Of a stretch of 64,000 nt of DNA, positions 44,820 to 53,590 are shown one piece after another (positions within the stretch are counted from its first letter, which is position 1; every line of letters starts with the position of its first letter). Under the pieces are notes generated by a model. It saw nothing but the letters and a program-made list of their open reading frames with translations. It searched no databases and was not told the DNA's origin. The stretch covers positions 62,001 through 126,000 of the forward strand of contig JAWSUY010000042.1 of NCBI GenBank assembly GCA_033852175.1, in the 5' to 3' direction. Position numbers and translations under genes: made by a program. The stretch is from Agarilytica sp033852175 (GTDB lineage Bacteria; Pseudomonadota; Gammaproteobacteria; Pseudomonadales; Cellvibrionaceae).

Positions 44820-44869
44820 TTTCTTTATCCTCGAAGACACTCGTTAGGTACGGTGTACATTTATATGAT

Positions 44870-45730
44870 TTATATGTTATTAAAAAATTTAGAAATTACA
44901 GTAATCGTAGGTTTATCATCGAGTAGTGGCGCATGGCCAACTCTAGGTACTTCATAGGTATTCAAAACATTATCGTATTGCTTAAGCTCTTTAAAGCAAG
45001 ATAGGGAAAACACATCTGACATTTCCCCCCGAATAACTAGGAACGAACAAGCACTGGCAGAATGAAATACTGGCCACAAATCCATTGGTGAAGATTCGAC
45101 ATCAAAATCTTTGTGTAGATCAGAAACACCAGGGTCTAATGTTGAAACTGGAACCCCATCATTATTCTCTTTAAAAACATTGACCGTATACCCCATCCAT
45201 TGCTCTTCAGTAAAATCAGGATAAACCAATCTGTTTATCTTTTTTAAATGAGCGACAGCATCATCCCAGCAGTTAATCTTGGGCTGAATCCCCATTGATT
45301 CAAGAATACGCTTTAAACCAAAACCATCGACCTTCGGCCCAAGATCGTTAAGAACCATAGATTTGACAGTTTTCGGTTGCATCGCTGCCATACTCATACC
45401 GACAACAGCTCCCATTGAAGTTCCGATAATGTGCACTTCGTCAAGATCCAAAACTTGGATCAATTTGAACATGTCGTCAATATATTTTGCAGGGTTATAG
45501 TTTGCTGTATTGCTGTCATATTCTGACAGCCCCCTTCCCCGCTGATCAGGAACAATAATCCTGTATTTTTCAGATAGAATCTGAGCCAAGGGCTCGAAAT
45601 CAGCAGAGTTTCGCGTAAAGCCATGCATGCAAATTATCGTTTTTGCGGCATGTGAATTTTTGTAATCACGGGCATAAAGCGTCAAATTATCATTACTTTG
45701 ATAATACACATCTTGATAAGCTTTACTCAT
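44870..45730 (-). CDS. Alpha/beta hydrolase
   Basis: 286 residues with the classic fold: HGFTRNSADFEPLAQILSEKYRIIVPDQRGRGLSEY, nucleophile elbow GTSMGAVVGMSMA, acid in VIRGEMSDVF and His in RVGHAPLLDD. No signal peptide. It precedes the thiolase and SDR genes on the same strand by 50 bases and likely belongs to the same catabolic unit, perhaps opening a C-C or ester bond. The substrate cannot be told from sequence. Confidence 0.85.
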   Translation of the reverse strand: MSKAYQDVYYQSNDNLTLYARDYKNSHAAKTIICMHGFTRNSADFEPLAQILSEKYRIIVPDQRGRGLSEYDSNTANYNPAKYIDDMFKLIQVLDLDEVHIIGTSMGAVVGMSMAAMQPKTVKSMVLNDLGPKVDGFGLKRILESMGIQPKINCWDDAVAHLKKINRLVYPDFTEEQWMGYTVNVFKENNDGVPVSTLDPGVSDLHKDFDVESSPMDLWPVFHSASACSFLVIRGEMSDVFSLSCFKELKQYDNVLNTYEVPRVGHAPLLDDKPTITVISKFFNNI

Positions 45731-46195
45731 ATATCAGCATTCCTCAAACATAGTACGTCTAGCTCAATTACTAACAGCGCAAAGTGGGTACCACCAGCAC
45801 TGCTTTATCAAACTATTTGACTCGGCTATACGATTAATAATTAGGCCGCTTCAGTCAATAGAAGCGTTTATTATCAAGGTATGTACCAAAAATTTAATGT
45901 TATTCAACAGTCTAAACGACAACAATCAAAAACGATATGAATGTTGACGTGCGAATACGACCAAAAGTGTAATTAGTTGCTATCCATAAACTGGGTCGGG
46001 GCGAAATCGATTTTAAAATGTTAGGTTGTGCGCCACAAGATAGCGGCTTGAAACCACTCAAGACAACGATTTATTGTCGTGTAAAAACGGCATCTTAAAT
46101 TCATTCGCAATAGGCCCATATTTACGGAAAGACACTAATCAACGCTCAGAACAACAATTTGACTTAACATCACGTTAGAAGGACACAGCTCTGCG
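45731..46195. other. 465-bp gap between the prp region and the hydrolase operon
   Basis: No gene supported. It should contain the leftward promoter of the hydrolase-thiolase-SDR unit. No clear operator found. Confidence 0.4.
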
Positions 46196-46309
46196 TTAAA
46201 ACACTCCTTTTTCATAAAAGAAGTGCTGCAGACGCTTTTCCAAAAGGGGGACTATGACATCCGTATCATTCTCCTGAAAAAGCGTCTGCAAACCCTTTGT
46301 TGCTGCCAT
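46196..46309 (-). CDS. Possible 37-residue peptide after prpD
   Basis: An ORF starting with ATG four bases after the prpD stop (TAATAAAATG) and ending at TAA 46196. The product starts MAATKGLQTLFQENDTDV and continues IVPLLEKRLQHFFYEKGVF, an amphipathic helix-like composition with no signal peptide. A 13-bp perfect inverted repeat (46227-46239 and 46278-46290) lies within it. No separate ribosome site, but translational coupling to prpD is possible. I do not recognise a family, and it may be chance. Confidence 0.35.
   Translation of the reverse strand: MAATKGLQTLFQENDTDVIVPLLEKRLQHFFYEKGVF
46227..46290. repeat. 13-bp inverted repeat downstream of prpD
   Basis: TGCAGACGCTTTT at 46227-46239 and AAAAGCGTCTGCA at 46278-46290 are perfectly complementary, separated by 38 bases. 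The long loop and lack of a clean T-tract make a simple terminator unlikely, though it may stabilise the prp transcript end. Confidence 0.7.
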
Positions 46310-46313
46310 TTTA

Positions 46314-47798
46314 TTAAATGACAAACAAATCCATAAATTCATTCACAGACGTATTCTCTAACGCTGACTGATCCTTACACAGACTGAATATATCGTCACA
46401 GCGCTTAGAAGGAAATCGTGTAGCTAGGTTAGATTTGAACTTAGCCTCCAAAACCGGAATCCCCTCTTCACGACGACGTAAATGCCCTAAAGGATATTCG
46501 ACCACTACATTATCGGTACTGCTTCCGTCTTTGAAGAATATTTGCACTGCACTGGCAATGGAGCGTTTCTCCGGATCATGGTAATCAGCACTGTAGCGAG
46601 GCTCTTCTAAAATTACCATTTTGTCACGCAACTCATCAATAAGCGGGTTTTCGACATGAAAATCATTTTCATAGTGCTCAGCAACAAGGTTTCCGAAGAT
46701 CAAAGAAACAGCTGTCATGTACTGAATACAGTGGTCACGGTCTGCTGGGTTAGCCAACGCGCCAACTTTCGAAATTATCCGAATCGCGGATTCATGTGTG
46801 GTGATCACAATCTTTTCAATATCATCCAAACGATCCTTTACATCAGAATGAAGCCGAACCGCAGCCTCGCAAGCTGTCTGAGAATGGAATTCAGCAGGGA
46901 ATGAGATTTTAAAAAGTACGTTCTCCATCACGTAACTGCCGTATTCACGCTGAAATTTGAATTTACGATCTTCTTCGCTCTTAAGCGCTAGGTCATTGTT
47001 CGTTTGACTGAACAATACATCGTAAAAACCCCACTGCGGCGCGGACAAAACACTGGGAATACCCATTTCACCGCGCTTCGCCATATCCGCTAAGCGCACA
47101 CCCCGCGAAGTTGCATCACCAGCTGCCCATGACTTACGTGAGCCCGCATTAGGGGCATGTCGATACATACGCAAAGAGGAACCATCGGCCCAGGCATGCG
47201 ATACAGCTGAAAGTATCTGTTCTCGATCACACTCCACCATATCGGCAACTACAGCCGCTGTGGCAACACGAACCAGTAGAACATGGCACAAACCGACGCG
47301 GTTAAAGCTGTTTTCTAAAGCTAAAACACCCTGAATTTCATGCGCCTTCACCATGGCAACTAACACCTGCTTCATGGTGAGCGGTGCTTTTCCTTTAGAA
47401 ATATTCACTTGTGACAAATAATCTGCAGTCGCCAAAATGCCGCCGAGATTGTCTGATGGATGTCCCCACTCTGCAGCAAGCCAAGTATCGTTATAGTCCA
47501 ACCAGCGAATAATACAGCCGATATCCCAAGCGGCTTTCACTGGGTCCATTTGTAATTGTGTACCCGGTACACGCGCACCATGGGGTACAACAGTACCTTC
47601 AGCCAAAGGCCCTAAGTGCTTGGTACATTCAGGAAAGCGTAACGCGAGTAAGCCGCACCCCAAAGTGTCCATTAAACAATTACGAGCGGTATCTATGGCA
47701 TATTCAGAAGTAACCTCGTAATTGATAACGTAATCGACGATATCTTGAATTTCCTTATCGTAATCAGGTCGTTCGTTTACATCAAAATTTACAGACAT
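46314..47798 (-). CDS. prpD: 2-methylcitrate dehydratase PrpD
   Basis: A 494-residue protein of the MmgE/PrpD family. It has WGHPSDNLGGILATADYL, LENSFNRVGLCHVLLVRVATAAVVADM, SHAWADGSSLRMYRHAPNAGSRKSWAAGDATSRGVRLA and the usual C-terminus VNEFMDLFVI, as in E. coli PrpD. It dehydrates 2-methylcitrate to 2-methyl-cis-aconitate without an iron-sulfur cluster. The operon has no AcnD/PrpF alternative. Last of the prpB-C-D set. Confidence 0.95.
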   Translation of the reverse strand: MSVNFDVNERPDYDKEIQDIVDYVINYEVTSEYAIDTARNCLMDTLGCGLLALRFPECTKHLGPLAEGTVVPHGARVPGTQLQMDPVKAAWDIGCIIRWLDYNDTWLAAEWGHPSDNLGGILATADYLSQVNISKGKAPLTMKQVLVAMVKAHEIQGVLALENSFNRVGLCHVLLVRVATAAVVADMVECDREQILSAVSHAWADGSSLRMYRHAPNAGSRKSWAAGDATSRGVRLADMAKRGEMGIPSVLSAPQWGFYDVLFSQTNNDLALKSEEDRKFKFQREYGSYVMENVLFKISFPAEFHSQTACEAAVRLHSDVKDRLDDIEKIVITTHESAIRIISKVGALANPADRDHCIQYMTAVSLIFGNLVAEHYENDFHVENPLIDELRDKMVILEEPRYSADYHDPEKRSIASAVQIFFKDGSSTDNVVVEYPLGHLRRREEGIPVLEAKFKSNLATRFPSKRCDDIFSLCKDQSALENTSVNEFMDLFVI

Positions 47799-47858
47799 TT
47801 TTTACCTAACATTAAACTTGTAGAATTTGGTTTTCAATATGACTCGGCTAGTTTTAAA

Positions 47859-48983
47859 TTAGCGATTGGCTATCGAAATCACCGGTCTTGACTCTGGGCC
47901 AACATATTCTGCCGAGGGCCGAATGATTCTATTATTCGCTCGCTGCTCCGCAATATGGGCCGACCAACCCGACACTCGAGACATAACAAAAATCGGCGTG
48001 AACAATTTCGTTGGAACACCCATAAAGTGGTAGGTCGATGCATGGAAAAAATCTGCATTACAAAAGAGTTCCTTTTCTCTCCACATCACCTCTTCACAAC
48101 GCTCAGATACGACAAATAACGTTTCGTCCTTCACTTGTTCAGATAATTTTCTAGACCAATCTTTTATCACAATATTTCTTGGGTCGGACGTTCTATAGAC
48201 AGCATGGCCAAAACCCATAACTGTTTCTTTACGATCTAGCATTCCAATAATATTGGCCTCCGCTTCTGCCGGGGACTTCCAGTTTCCGATCATATCCATT
48301 GCCGCTTCATTTGCGCCACCATGTAAGGGACCCCGAAGCGTACCTATTGCACCAGAGATACAACTGTGAAAGTCAGAAAGCGTCGAAGCACAAACTCGCC
48401 CCGCGAATGTTGACGCATTAAACTCATGTTCGGCATATAATATTAGAGATACATGCATCACTTTTTCATGTAATTCGTTGGCAGGTTTTCCTGTTAGCAT
48501 TTCAAGAAAGTGTCCACCGATGGAATCGGCATTTGTAACCGTATTAACCCTTACACTGTCATGGCTATAACGGTACCAATAACAACAAATAGCCGGTAAT
48601 GCTGCCAAAAGACGTTCAGTTTTGGTTTCCTGTTCAGAAAAATCCATTTCTGGCTCTAGATTTCCAAGCATCGACACGCCCGTTCGCATTACGTCCATTG
48701 GGTGAGCTGAAGCGGGTATTCTCTCAAGTACTTCGCATAAGGTTTGAGGTAATCCTCTTAAGGATTTTAATTTATTTTTGTATTCCATCAATTGAGAAAT
48801 GGTTGGCAGTTCACCTTTCTGCAGTAAATAAGCAACTTCTTCAAACTCGCAAGCTTCTGCTAGATCTTTTACATCGTATCCACGATAGGTTAAGCCTGAA
48901 CCTCTTTTTCCAACCGTACACAGCGATGTTGTACCCGCTACTTGGCCGTGTAAAGCTGCAGGTTTGTCTGATTTTGTAACCAT
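47859..48983 (-). CDS. prpC: 2-methylcitrate synthase
   Basis: A 374-residue citrate-synthase-family protein joining propionyl-CoA and oxaloacetate. Seen: SLCTVGKRGSGLTYRGYDVKDLA, the first active His in EHEFNASTFAGRV, the second in MGFGHAVYRTSDPRN, and VSGWSAHIAEQRANNRIIRPSAEYVGP at the end. Its short type-II-dimer size and the neighbours argue for PrpC rather than housekeeping citrate synthase. Spaced 60 bases from prpD and 68 from prpB. Confidence 0.95.
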   Translation of the reverse strand: MVTKSDKPAALHGQVAGTTSLCTVGKRGSGLTYRGYDVKDLAEACEFEEVAYLLQKGELPTISQLMEYKNKLKSLRGLPQTLCEVLERIPASAHPMDVMRTGVSMLGNLEPEMDFSEQETKTERLLAALPAICCYWYRYSHDSVRVNTVTNADSIGGHFLEMLTGKPANELHEKVMHVSLILYAEHEFNASTFAGRVCASTLSDFHSCISGAIGTLRGPLHGGANEAAMDMIGNWKSPAEAEANIIGMLDRKETVMGFGHAVYRTSDPRNIVIKDWSRKLSEQVKDETLFVVSERCEEVMWREKELFCNADFFHASTYHFMGVPTKLFTPIFVMSRVSGWSAHIAEQRANNRIIRPSAEYVGPESRPVISIANR

Positions 48984-49051
48984 AACAACCGCCTCAATTT
49001 TTATATTTTTAATTAGTCTGTTCTATTCTTATAGATTTCATTCAATATGCA

Positions 49052-49936
49052 TTATAAGTTTTTACCTTCCGCAAAAAGAGAGTCTAGCTTATCCTCATAA
49101 TCGTTATAATTGAGATAAGCATAAAGTTCTTTACGTGTTTGCATAGAGTCGATGACAGAATTTTGATCGCCGTCCTCTAATAAAACTTGATACACATTTT
49201 CGGCCGCTTTATTCATGGCTCTAGTTGCGGTAAACGGATAAAGCACCATATCCACTCCTGCACCTGCGAGATCTGTTTTAGAAAAAATAGGTGACTGGCC
49301 AAATTCGGTCATATTGGCAAGTAACGGAACGTTGGATCGATCTTTAAAAACTTCATATTGATTTAACGAATTCATCGCTTCAGCAAAAATCCCGTCCGCT
49401 CCAGCTTCGATGTAGGATTCTACTCGTTTTAACGCTCCCTCTAACCCTTCAGTAGCATAAGAATCTGTTCGAGCCATGATGAAAAAATCTTCATCTGTCC
49501 GAGCATCAACAGCGGCTTTAATTCGATCTACCATTTCTTCAGTACTAACTATTTCTTTGTTAGGTCGGTGACCGCAACGTTTTTGCGCCACTTGATCTTC
49601 AATATGGACGGCGGCAACGCCAGCCCTTTCCATTTCTCGAATTGTACGAGCTATATTAAAAGCCCCGCCCCACCCCGTATCAATATCCACCAGCAAGGGA
49701 GTTCCTACTGCCGATGTAATTCTACGCGCATCTTCAATAACATCCGTCAAACTGGTCATTCCTAAATCAGGAATACCGTAGGACATGTTGGCGCAGGCAC
49801 CACCGGAAATGTAAATAGCTCTATGTCCCAGCTGTTCTGCCATCATTGCTGTATAGGCGTTTATAGTACCGACGATTTGGAGAGGTTTAGATTCAACTAA
49901 GGCGAGTCTAAATTTGGCGCCTGGAGATAAAGTCAT
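49052..49936 (-). CDS. prpB: 2-methylisocitrate lyase
   Basis: A 294-residue ICL/PEP-mutase-fold enzyme. Seen: GTINAYTAMMAEQLGHRAIYISGGACANMSYG, the metal site in VDIDTGWGG, HIEDQVAQKRCGHRPNKEIVS (the KRCGH active-site loop) and MTEFGQSP. It splits 2-methylisocitrate into pyruvate and succinate. Its ATG overlaps the regulator's TGA (ATGA), so it is translationally coupled to the GntR gene. Confidence 0.96.
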   Translation of the reverse strand: MTLSPGAKFRLALVESKPLQIVGTINAYTAMMAEQLGHRAIYISGGACANMSYGIPDLGMTSLTDVIEDARRITSAVGTPLLVDIDTGWGGAFNIARTIREMERAGVAAVHIEDQVAQKRCGHRPNKEIVSTEEMVDRIKAAVDARTDEDFFIMARTDSYATEGLEGALKRVESYIEAGADGIFAEAMNSLNQYEVFKDRSNVPLLANMTEFGQSPIFSKTDLAGAGVDMVLYPFTATRAMNKAAENVYQVLLEDGDQNSVIDSMQTRKELYAYLNYNDYEDKLDSLFAEGKNL

Positions 49937-50595
49937 GATCGTAACTCTCTTATATTGCTGGCAATGTCGTCACGAGCGCGAGCGATATGACGACGCATCA
50001 TCATTTCAGCTAACTGCTCGTCTCGCTGCTGGATTGCAAATAACAACTGCTCATGCTCAATTAAGGCAAGACTGGCTCGGTGTTCAAAGCGTGCAGAGCG
50101 GTAGCGAAACATACGCACCAAGTGGTATAGGTCTTCACATAACTGTCTAATCAGAAAACGGTTTTTGCTGCCTTGAATAATTTTGTAATGAAAGTCGAAA
50201 TCACCGTCCGACTGCATGTAGGCACCGGTATTGGACTGGTGCTCTCTGTGAACGTGCATAAGAAGGGACAGATCTTCTATTTCATCATCTGTCATATTTA
50301 TTGCTGCTAGTGCTGCCGCCTTTCCCTCAAGAGCTTCGCGAACATGGTATATCTCGACTACCTGCTCTTGGGTTAACGTTATGACACGAACGCCTTCATG
50401 AGCTACATGTTTGACTAGCCCCATCACTTCCAGGCATCTAATCGCCTCTCGAATTGGGCCGCGACTGGTCTGAAATTGCTCAGCAAGTTTAGGTTCACTC
50501 AACTTAGTTCCTGGAATGATTTCACCCCTAACAATACCTTCACGCAAAGTTTTTGTGATTTTTGTCGTTAGCGTCTGATCTTTCTTTTCGCTCAT
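49933..50595 (-). CDS. GntR-family (FCD) regulator of the prp operon
   Basis: 220 residues: N-terminal winged helix (LREGIVRGEIIPGTKLSEPKLAEQFQTSRGPIREAIRCLEVMGLVKH) and a C-terminal FCD ligand domain (metal-site-type Asp/His in DGDFDFHYKI and later His residues in EHEQLLFAI and MMRRHIARAR). First gene of the operon. It replaces the sigma54-type PrpR of enterics; the likely inducer is 2-methylcitrate or a related acid. Two palindrome-type sites lie just upstream, consistent with autoregulation. Confidence 0.92.
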   Translation of the reverse strand: MSEKKDQTLTTKITKTLREGIVRGEIIPGTKLSEPKLAEQFQTSRGPIREAIRCLEVMGLVKHVAHEGVRVITLTQEQVVEIYHVREALEGKAAALAAINMTDDEIEDLSLLMHVHREHQSNTGAYMQSDGDFDFHYKIIQGSKNRFLIRQLCEDLYHLVRMFRYRSARFEHRASLALIEHEQLLFAIQQRDEQLAEMMMRRHIARARDDIASNIRELRS

Positions 50596-50668
50596 ATTGT
50601 CGACAATCTTATGTTGGGATGGCTATTTACGAGCCAATTATTGTCTTAGCGTACAATATTGTCAACAT
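50596..50668. promoter_or_regulatory. GntR-type operator pair upstream of the prp operon
   Basis: ATTGTCGACAAT (50596-50607), a perfect 12-bp palindrome, abuts the regulator's ATG. A second related site, ATTGTCAACAT, lies at 50658-50668. FCD-type GntR proteins bind short palindromes of this kind (known of the family). Autoregulation is inferred. Confidence 0.6.
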
Positions 50669-50717
50669 ATTTATACGGTTGTTGAATTGACATGAATATT
50701 GCATCACTTGTTGATAT

Positions 50718-50996
50718 GTGTTTTTCAGACTGAAGAAAGACACATTTTTACTGAGAAAAAGTTTTTTATTTCTGGCGCACGATGTCGAGAAACTCGACGA
50801 GGCTGTCAACAATATGTTCAATTATTGTCATGGTTTATTCTCCAGTATCAGCCCGATAGGACTACAAACACGGGCAATTGCAGAAGTAAAAATGAAACTC
50901 TCCAATGAATTGGACGCGTCTAACAGTCGTTGTATAAAAGCATTACGGAAGAATGGGTTGACAACAAATGAGATTATTGTGAAAAAAGAGGTTTAG
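50718..50996 (+). CDS. Possible small protein divergent from the prp operon
   Basis: A 92-codon frame starting with GTG, no ribosome site visible. The product is basic, with KLDEAVNNMFNYCHGLF and KALRKNGLTTNEIIVKKEV. No family recognised and no membrane helix or signal. It sits in the 575-bp gap between the prp regulator and the twin methyltransferase-like gene. Could be real or chance; the rest of the gap (50997-51170) shows nothing. Confidence 0.25.
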   Translation: MFFRLKKDTFLLRKSFLFLAHDVEKLDEAVNNMFNYCHGLFSSISPIGLQTRAIAEVKMKLSNELDASNSRCIKALRKNGLTTNEIIVKKEV

Positions 50997-51170
50997 AGAA
51001 AATTAATTTCAGACGAGATAAGAACTATAACGAGAGTGAATTTAAAATATCAGATAGCCTGAACTTTATATGTGCATCGACTCATTACAAGGAACTATTA
51101 TTCTGGGTGTAAAGACAGCGCTTTAAGTTGGTTTTCTGTAGCCCAGGATTATAGGCAATTGGGGTCTAAA

Positions 51171-52430
51171 TCAACCCGACTTTTTCAATGGCATCATAGC
51201 CGCACGCTCATTAAAGGCAAAAATATACTCAATAATATTGCGATCCATACCATCCCGATAAGCATATGTTTTGTCCATACCGAATGATTCAAGTAACCGC
51301 AAAAGACTTACACCCGTAACGCTTTTTAACGAAGAAAATGATGCCGAAGTGGTTGATATTGAAACCCTGCTTCCATCAACGACTTCAAAACGGCTAGGCG
51401 TGCTCGGATGGTTACGCCCGGTATACATATAAGAAAGTAAGAAGGTATCTGAGTGACTAATAGATGACAATGCTCTGTCCAACTGCTGGATTTGAGCCGG
51501 AGTGCAGTAATTAAATAGATCCCAGACCAAAATCACGTCAAACTTTTTAGTCATCTGGTAATCAAGCACCGACAAATTGAGAGTCTCGGTTTTCTGAGAC
51601 CGGCATAGCTCTAACATTGAAAATAAATCAACACGAAAATATGAGCCCGATCGTTTTACAATATCATCTTCCGGCCTGTTTGCAGGTGCTCCCAAGTCCA
51701 GAACCACAAAATCATCATCACTTTGCAACAAACTCATCACTTCAGCAATTGACGGGGATAAATGTTTTTTTGTTCCATATACCGCTGGAGGTTTAATCAG
51801 ATCAGTTCGAGTTGTTTCAGATTTACTGATCAGATGTTTTGATTCTGCACTGGGTAAAAACCGTAAAACATGCTCAGTAATTCCCTTTAACATTCCAGCC
51901 TGCCCAAGCAAGGTGTCTTGCAAATAATACCCAGGCATAGAACGAAGAAGTTGCATAGTACTGTAGTGAGGCATTAACCGAGGACGCACATCATCGTCCG
52001 ACAACTCTAATAAATACTTATCTTTAACAGAAAACTTACGAGGGACATGAGGAATGTTTTTGTCTGCATAGCGCAGCATATAGACTAAAGTATTAGGCTT
52101 GCAGAACGGACGTAAGTAGTCGAAAAATTGTGTGACTTGACCTAAGTTAAGGTAATTGAGTAAGTCCCAAACAAGAATAACATCAAATTTATCATCCTCT
52201 TTGTAGCTAGCTAAATTTGAAAGTACATCAAATTCGCTAATATCACTTTTAGACAATAAATGCTCACGTAAACTCTCTGCAAAATTCTCAACTTGAATCT
52301 TGCAACTTAATTTTGAGAACAGCTGAAAGCAGCCCCCACTCATGGGACCAAGTTCAAGAACCCGATTCCGATCTGAGTTCTTGATTTCATTGTATATCGC
52401 AGTAAATGCGGGAGACCGATGTAACGCCAT
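51171..52430 (-). CDS. Protein with two tandem methyltransferase-like domains
   Basis: 419 residues made of two similar halves. Half 1 (about 1-190): VLELGPMSGG, FDVILVWDLLNYLNLGQVTQFFDYLRPF, YMLRYADKNIPHVPRKFSV. Half 2 (about 240-405): VVLDLGAPANRPE, FDVILVWDLFNYCTPAQIQQLDRAL, SYMYTGRNHPSTPSRFEV. Each half keeps strand motifs of a class I SAM methyltransferase, but the glycine-rich SAM loop is intact only in half 1 (ELGPMSGG) and degenerate in half 2. It looks like an internal duplication with a catalytic and a pseudo-domain, or two divergent ones. It follows the bactofilin gene by 67 bases on the same strand. Confidence 0.65.
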   Translation of the reverse strand: MALHRSPAFTAIYNEIKNSDRNRVLELGPMSGGCFQLFSKLSCKIQVENFAESLREHLLSKSDISEFDVLSNLASYKEDDKFDVILVWDLLNYLNLGQVTQFFDYLRPFCKPNTLVYMLRYADKNIPHVPRKFSVKDKYLLELSDDDVRPRLMPHYSTMQLLRSMPGYYLQDTLLGQAGMLKGITEHVLRFLPSAESKHLISKSETTRTDLIKPPAVYGTKKHLSPSIAEVMSLLQSDDDFVVLDLGAPANRPEDDIVKRSGSYFRVDLFSMLELCRSQKTETLNLSVLDYQMTKKFDVILVWDLFNYCTPAQIQQLDRALSSISHSDTFLLSYMYTGRNHPSTPSRFEVVDGSRVSISTTSASFSSLKSVTGVSLLRLLESFGMDKTYAYRDGMDRNIIEYIFAFNERAAMMPLKKSG

Positions 52431-52497
52431 AATAATTCAGGTTAGAGATTCACCAGCGTTTATAGTATCACCAACAACCATACACTTTGAACACATT

Positions 52498-53103
52498 TTA
52501 CACACCTTCTTCCGGTTTTTTAAAATGCTTTTCTTTTGATAAGCCGGTTCCCTTAAGTTGACTAGACATAGCCTTTACGTCGTTAATTTTATCGTCACTG
52601 AAATCCATATCCATATCGATCGAACCTCTGAACTTAGCCCCATCCTCCAAGATAACTCGCTCGGCTTTGATGTTGCCCTGAACATGACTTGAGGCTCTTA
52701 TAGCAACACACTCTTCACCTAGAAGATCACCATCCACTCGACCTTCTACTGTAATTGTTTTAGCTGAAACATTTGCTCTAAGAACGCCCTGTTCGCCTAC
52801 AGTCAGATGATGACCTTTTAGATCGATAGTACCTTCTACCTGCCCCTGCACTAGCAAATCTTCCTCACCCACTAATTCGCCTTTAAATCGAATCTTTGGC
52901 CCAATAACCGCAGTGGGTACTTTTGTTTCCACTTTCTGCCGCATAGGTGCTGAGTTATCGACAGAATATACATTTGGCTCTTCCTGCTTTGCTTCAGAGC
53001 GATGATTTAGCATACGAGACTCTCCAGGGGTTGGGCGCGTTACTTCTTGACCTTGACGGACATCATCTGAAAAATTAAATAGCTTTGGGAATGTTATGTC
53101 CAT
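52498..53103 (-). CDS. Bactofilin-family cytoskeletal protein
   Basis: 201 residues. A central beta-helix (about 70-165) has repeated short strands (GVLRANVSAKTITVEGRVDGDL and HVQGNIKAERVILEDGAKFRGSI), diagnostic of bactofilin (DUF583). Flanking tails are polar; the N-terminal tail of about 65 residues is longer than in many bactofilins. Bactofilins self-assemble into filaments at the membrane and place cell-wall or surface machinery. No peptidoglycan hydrolase gene is adjacent. Confidence 0.88.
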   Translation of the reverse strand: MDITFPKLFNFSDDVRQGQEVTRPTPGESRMLNHRSEAKQEEPNVYSVDNSAPMRQKVETKVPTAVIGPKIRFKGELVGEEDLLVQGQVEGTIDLKGHHLTVGEQGVLRANVSAKTITVEGRVDGDLLGEECVAIRASSHVQGNIKAERVILEDGAKFRGSIDMDMDFSDDKINDVKAMSSQLKGTGLSKEKHFKKPEEGV

Positions 53104-53549
53104 TAATTACAACCTAGCTTTTTGGGCAAATAACGCGCATAAAAACATCAAAAATTTAATGAGCCTCACTCTTTTATCGATAGGCTCACATATAAATCTA
53201 CACTATTTTTAGCAAGCCAAACGTTTATTTTGAGTCAAATTTATAAACAATCTAAGCCCTTATTTTTAATTCATAAAAGAATGATGGCATAGCGTTTTTA
53301 AGTTAAAAAATTGATTAGACAGACCTAACGACATCCATTTCCCGACCAGTAAGTTAGCTGCTAACCCGTCATTCGATCGATTTTGCGACAGACTTCACAA
53401 AAACAACTATGCAATTAGCCGCCCACACCAACAACAACAAGTTGGCAAGATAATTGGCATCTTGCTCATAGACGGGGAAATTAAAACGCAACAAAGCAGC
53501 TTTCCACGAACAGCCTCATCAAACGTATTCCACCCACATAATTTATACA
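53104..53549. other. 446-bp gap above the bactofilin gene
   Basis: Holds the promoter of the bactofilin and twin-methyltransferase unit; no gene supported. Confidence 0.4.
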
Positions 53550-53581
53550 AAAAAAAGCCCAGCTTAAGCTGGGCTTTTTTT
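53550..53581. terminator. Strong intrinsic terminator of the fibro-slime gene
   Basis: A perfect 32-bp palindrome with GCCCAGCTTAAGCTGGGC in the centre and A/T tracts on both sides. On the minus strand it lies 10 bases after the stop of the large lipoprotein gene, and it can also stop plus-strand transcription. Confidence 0.95.
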
Positions 53582-53590
53582 ACAAGGAGT

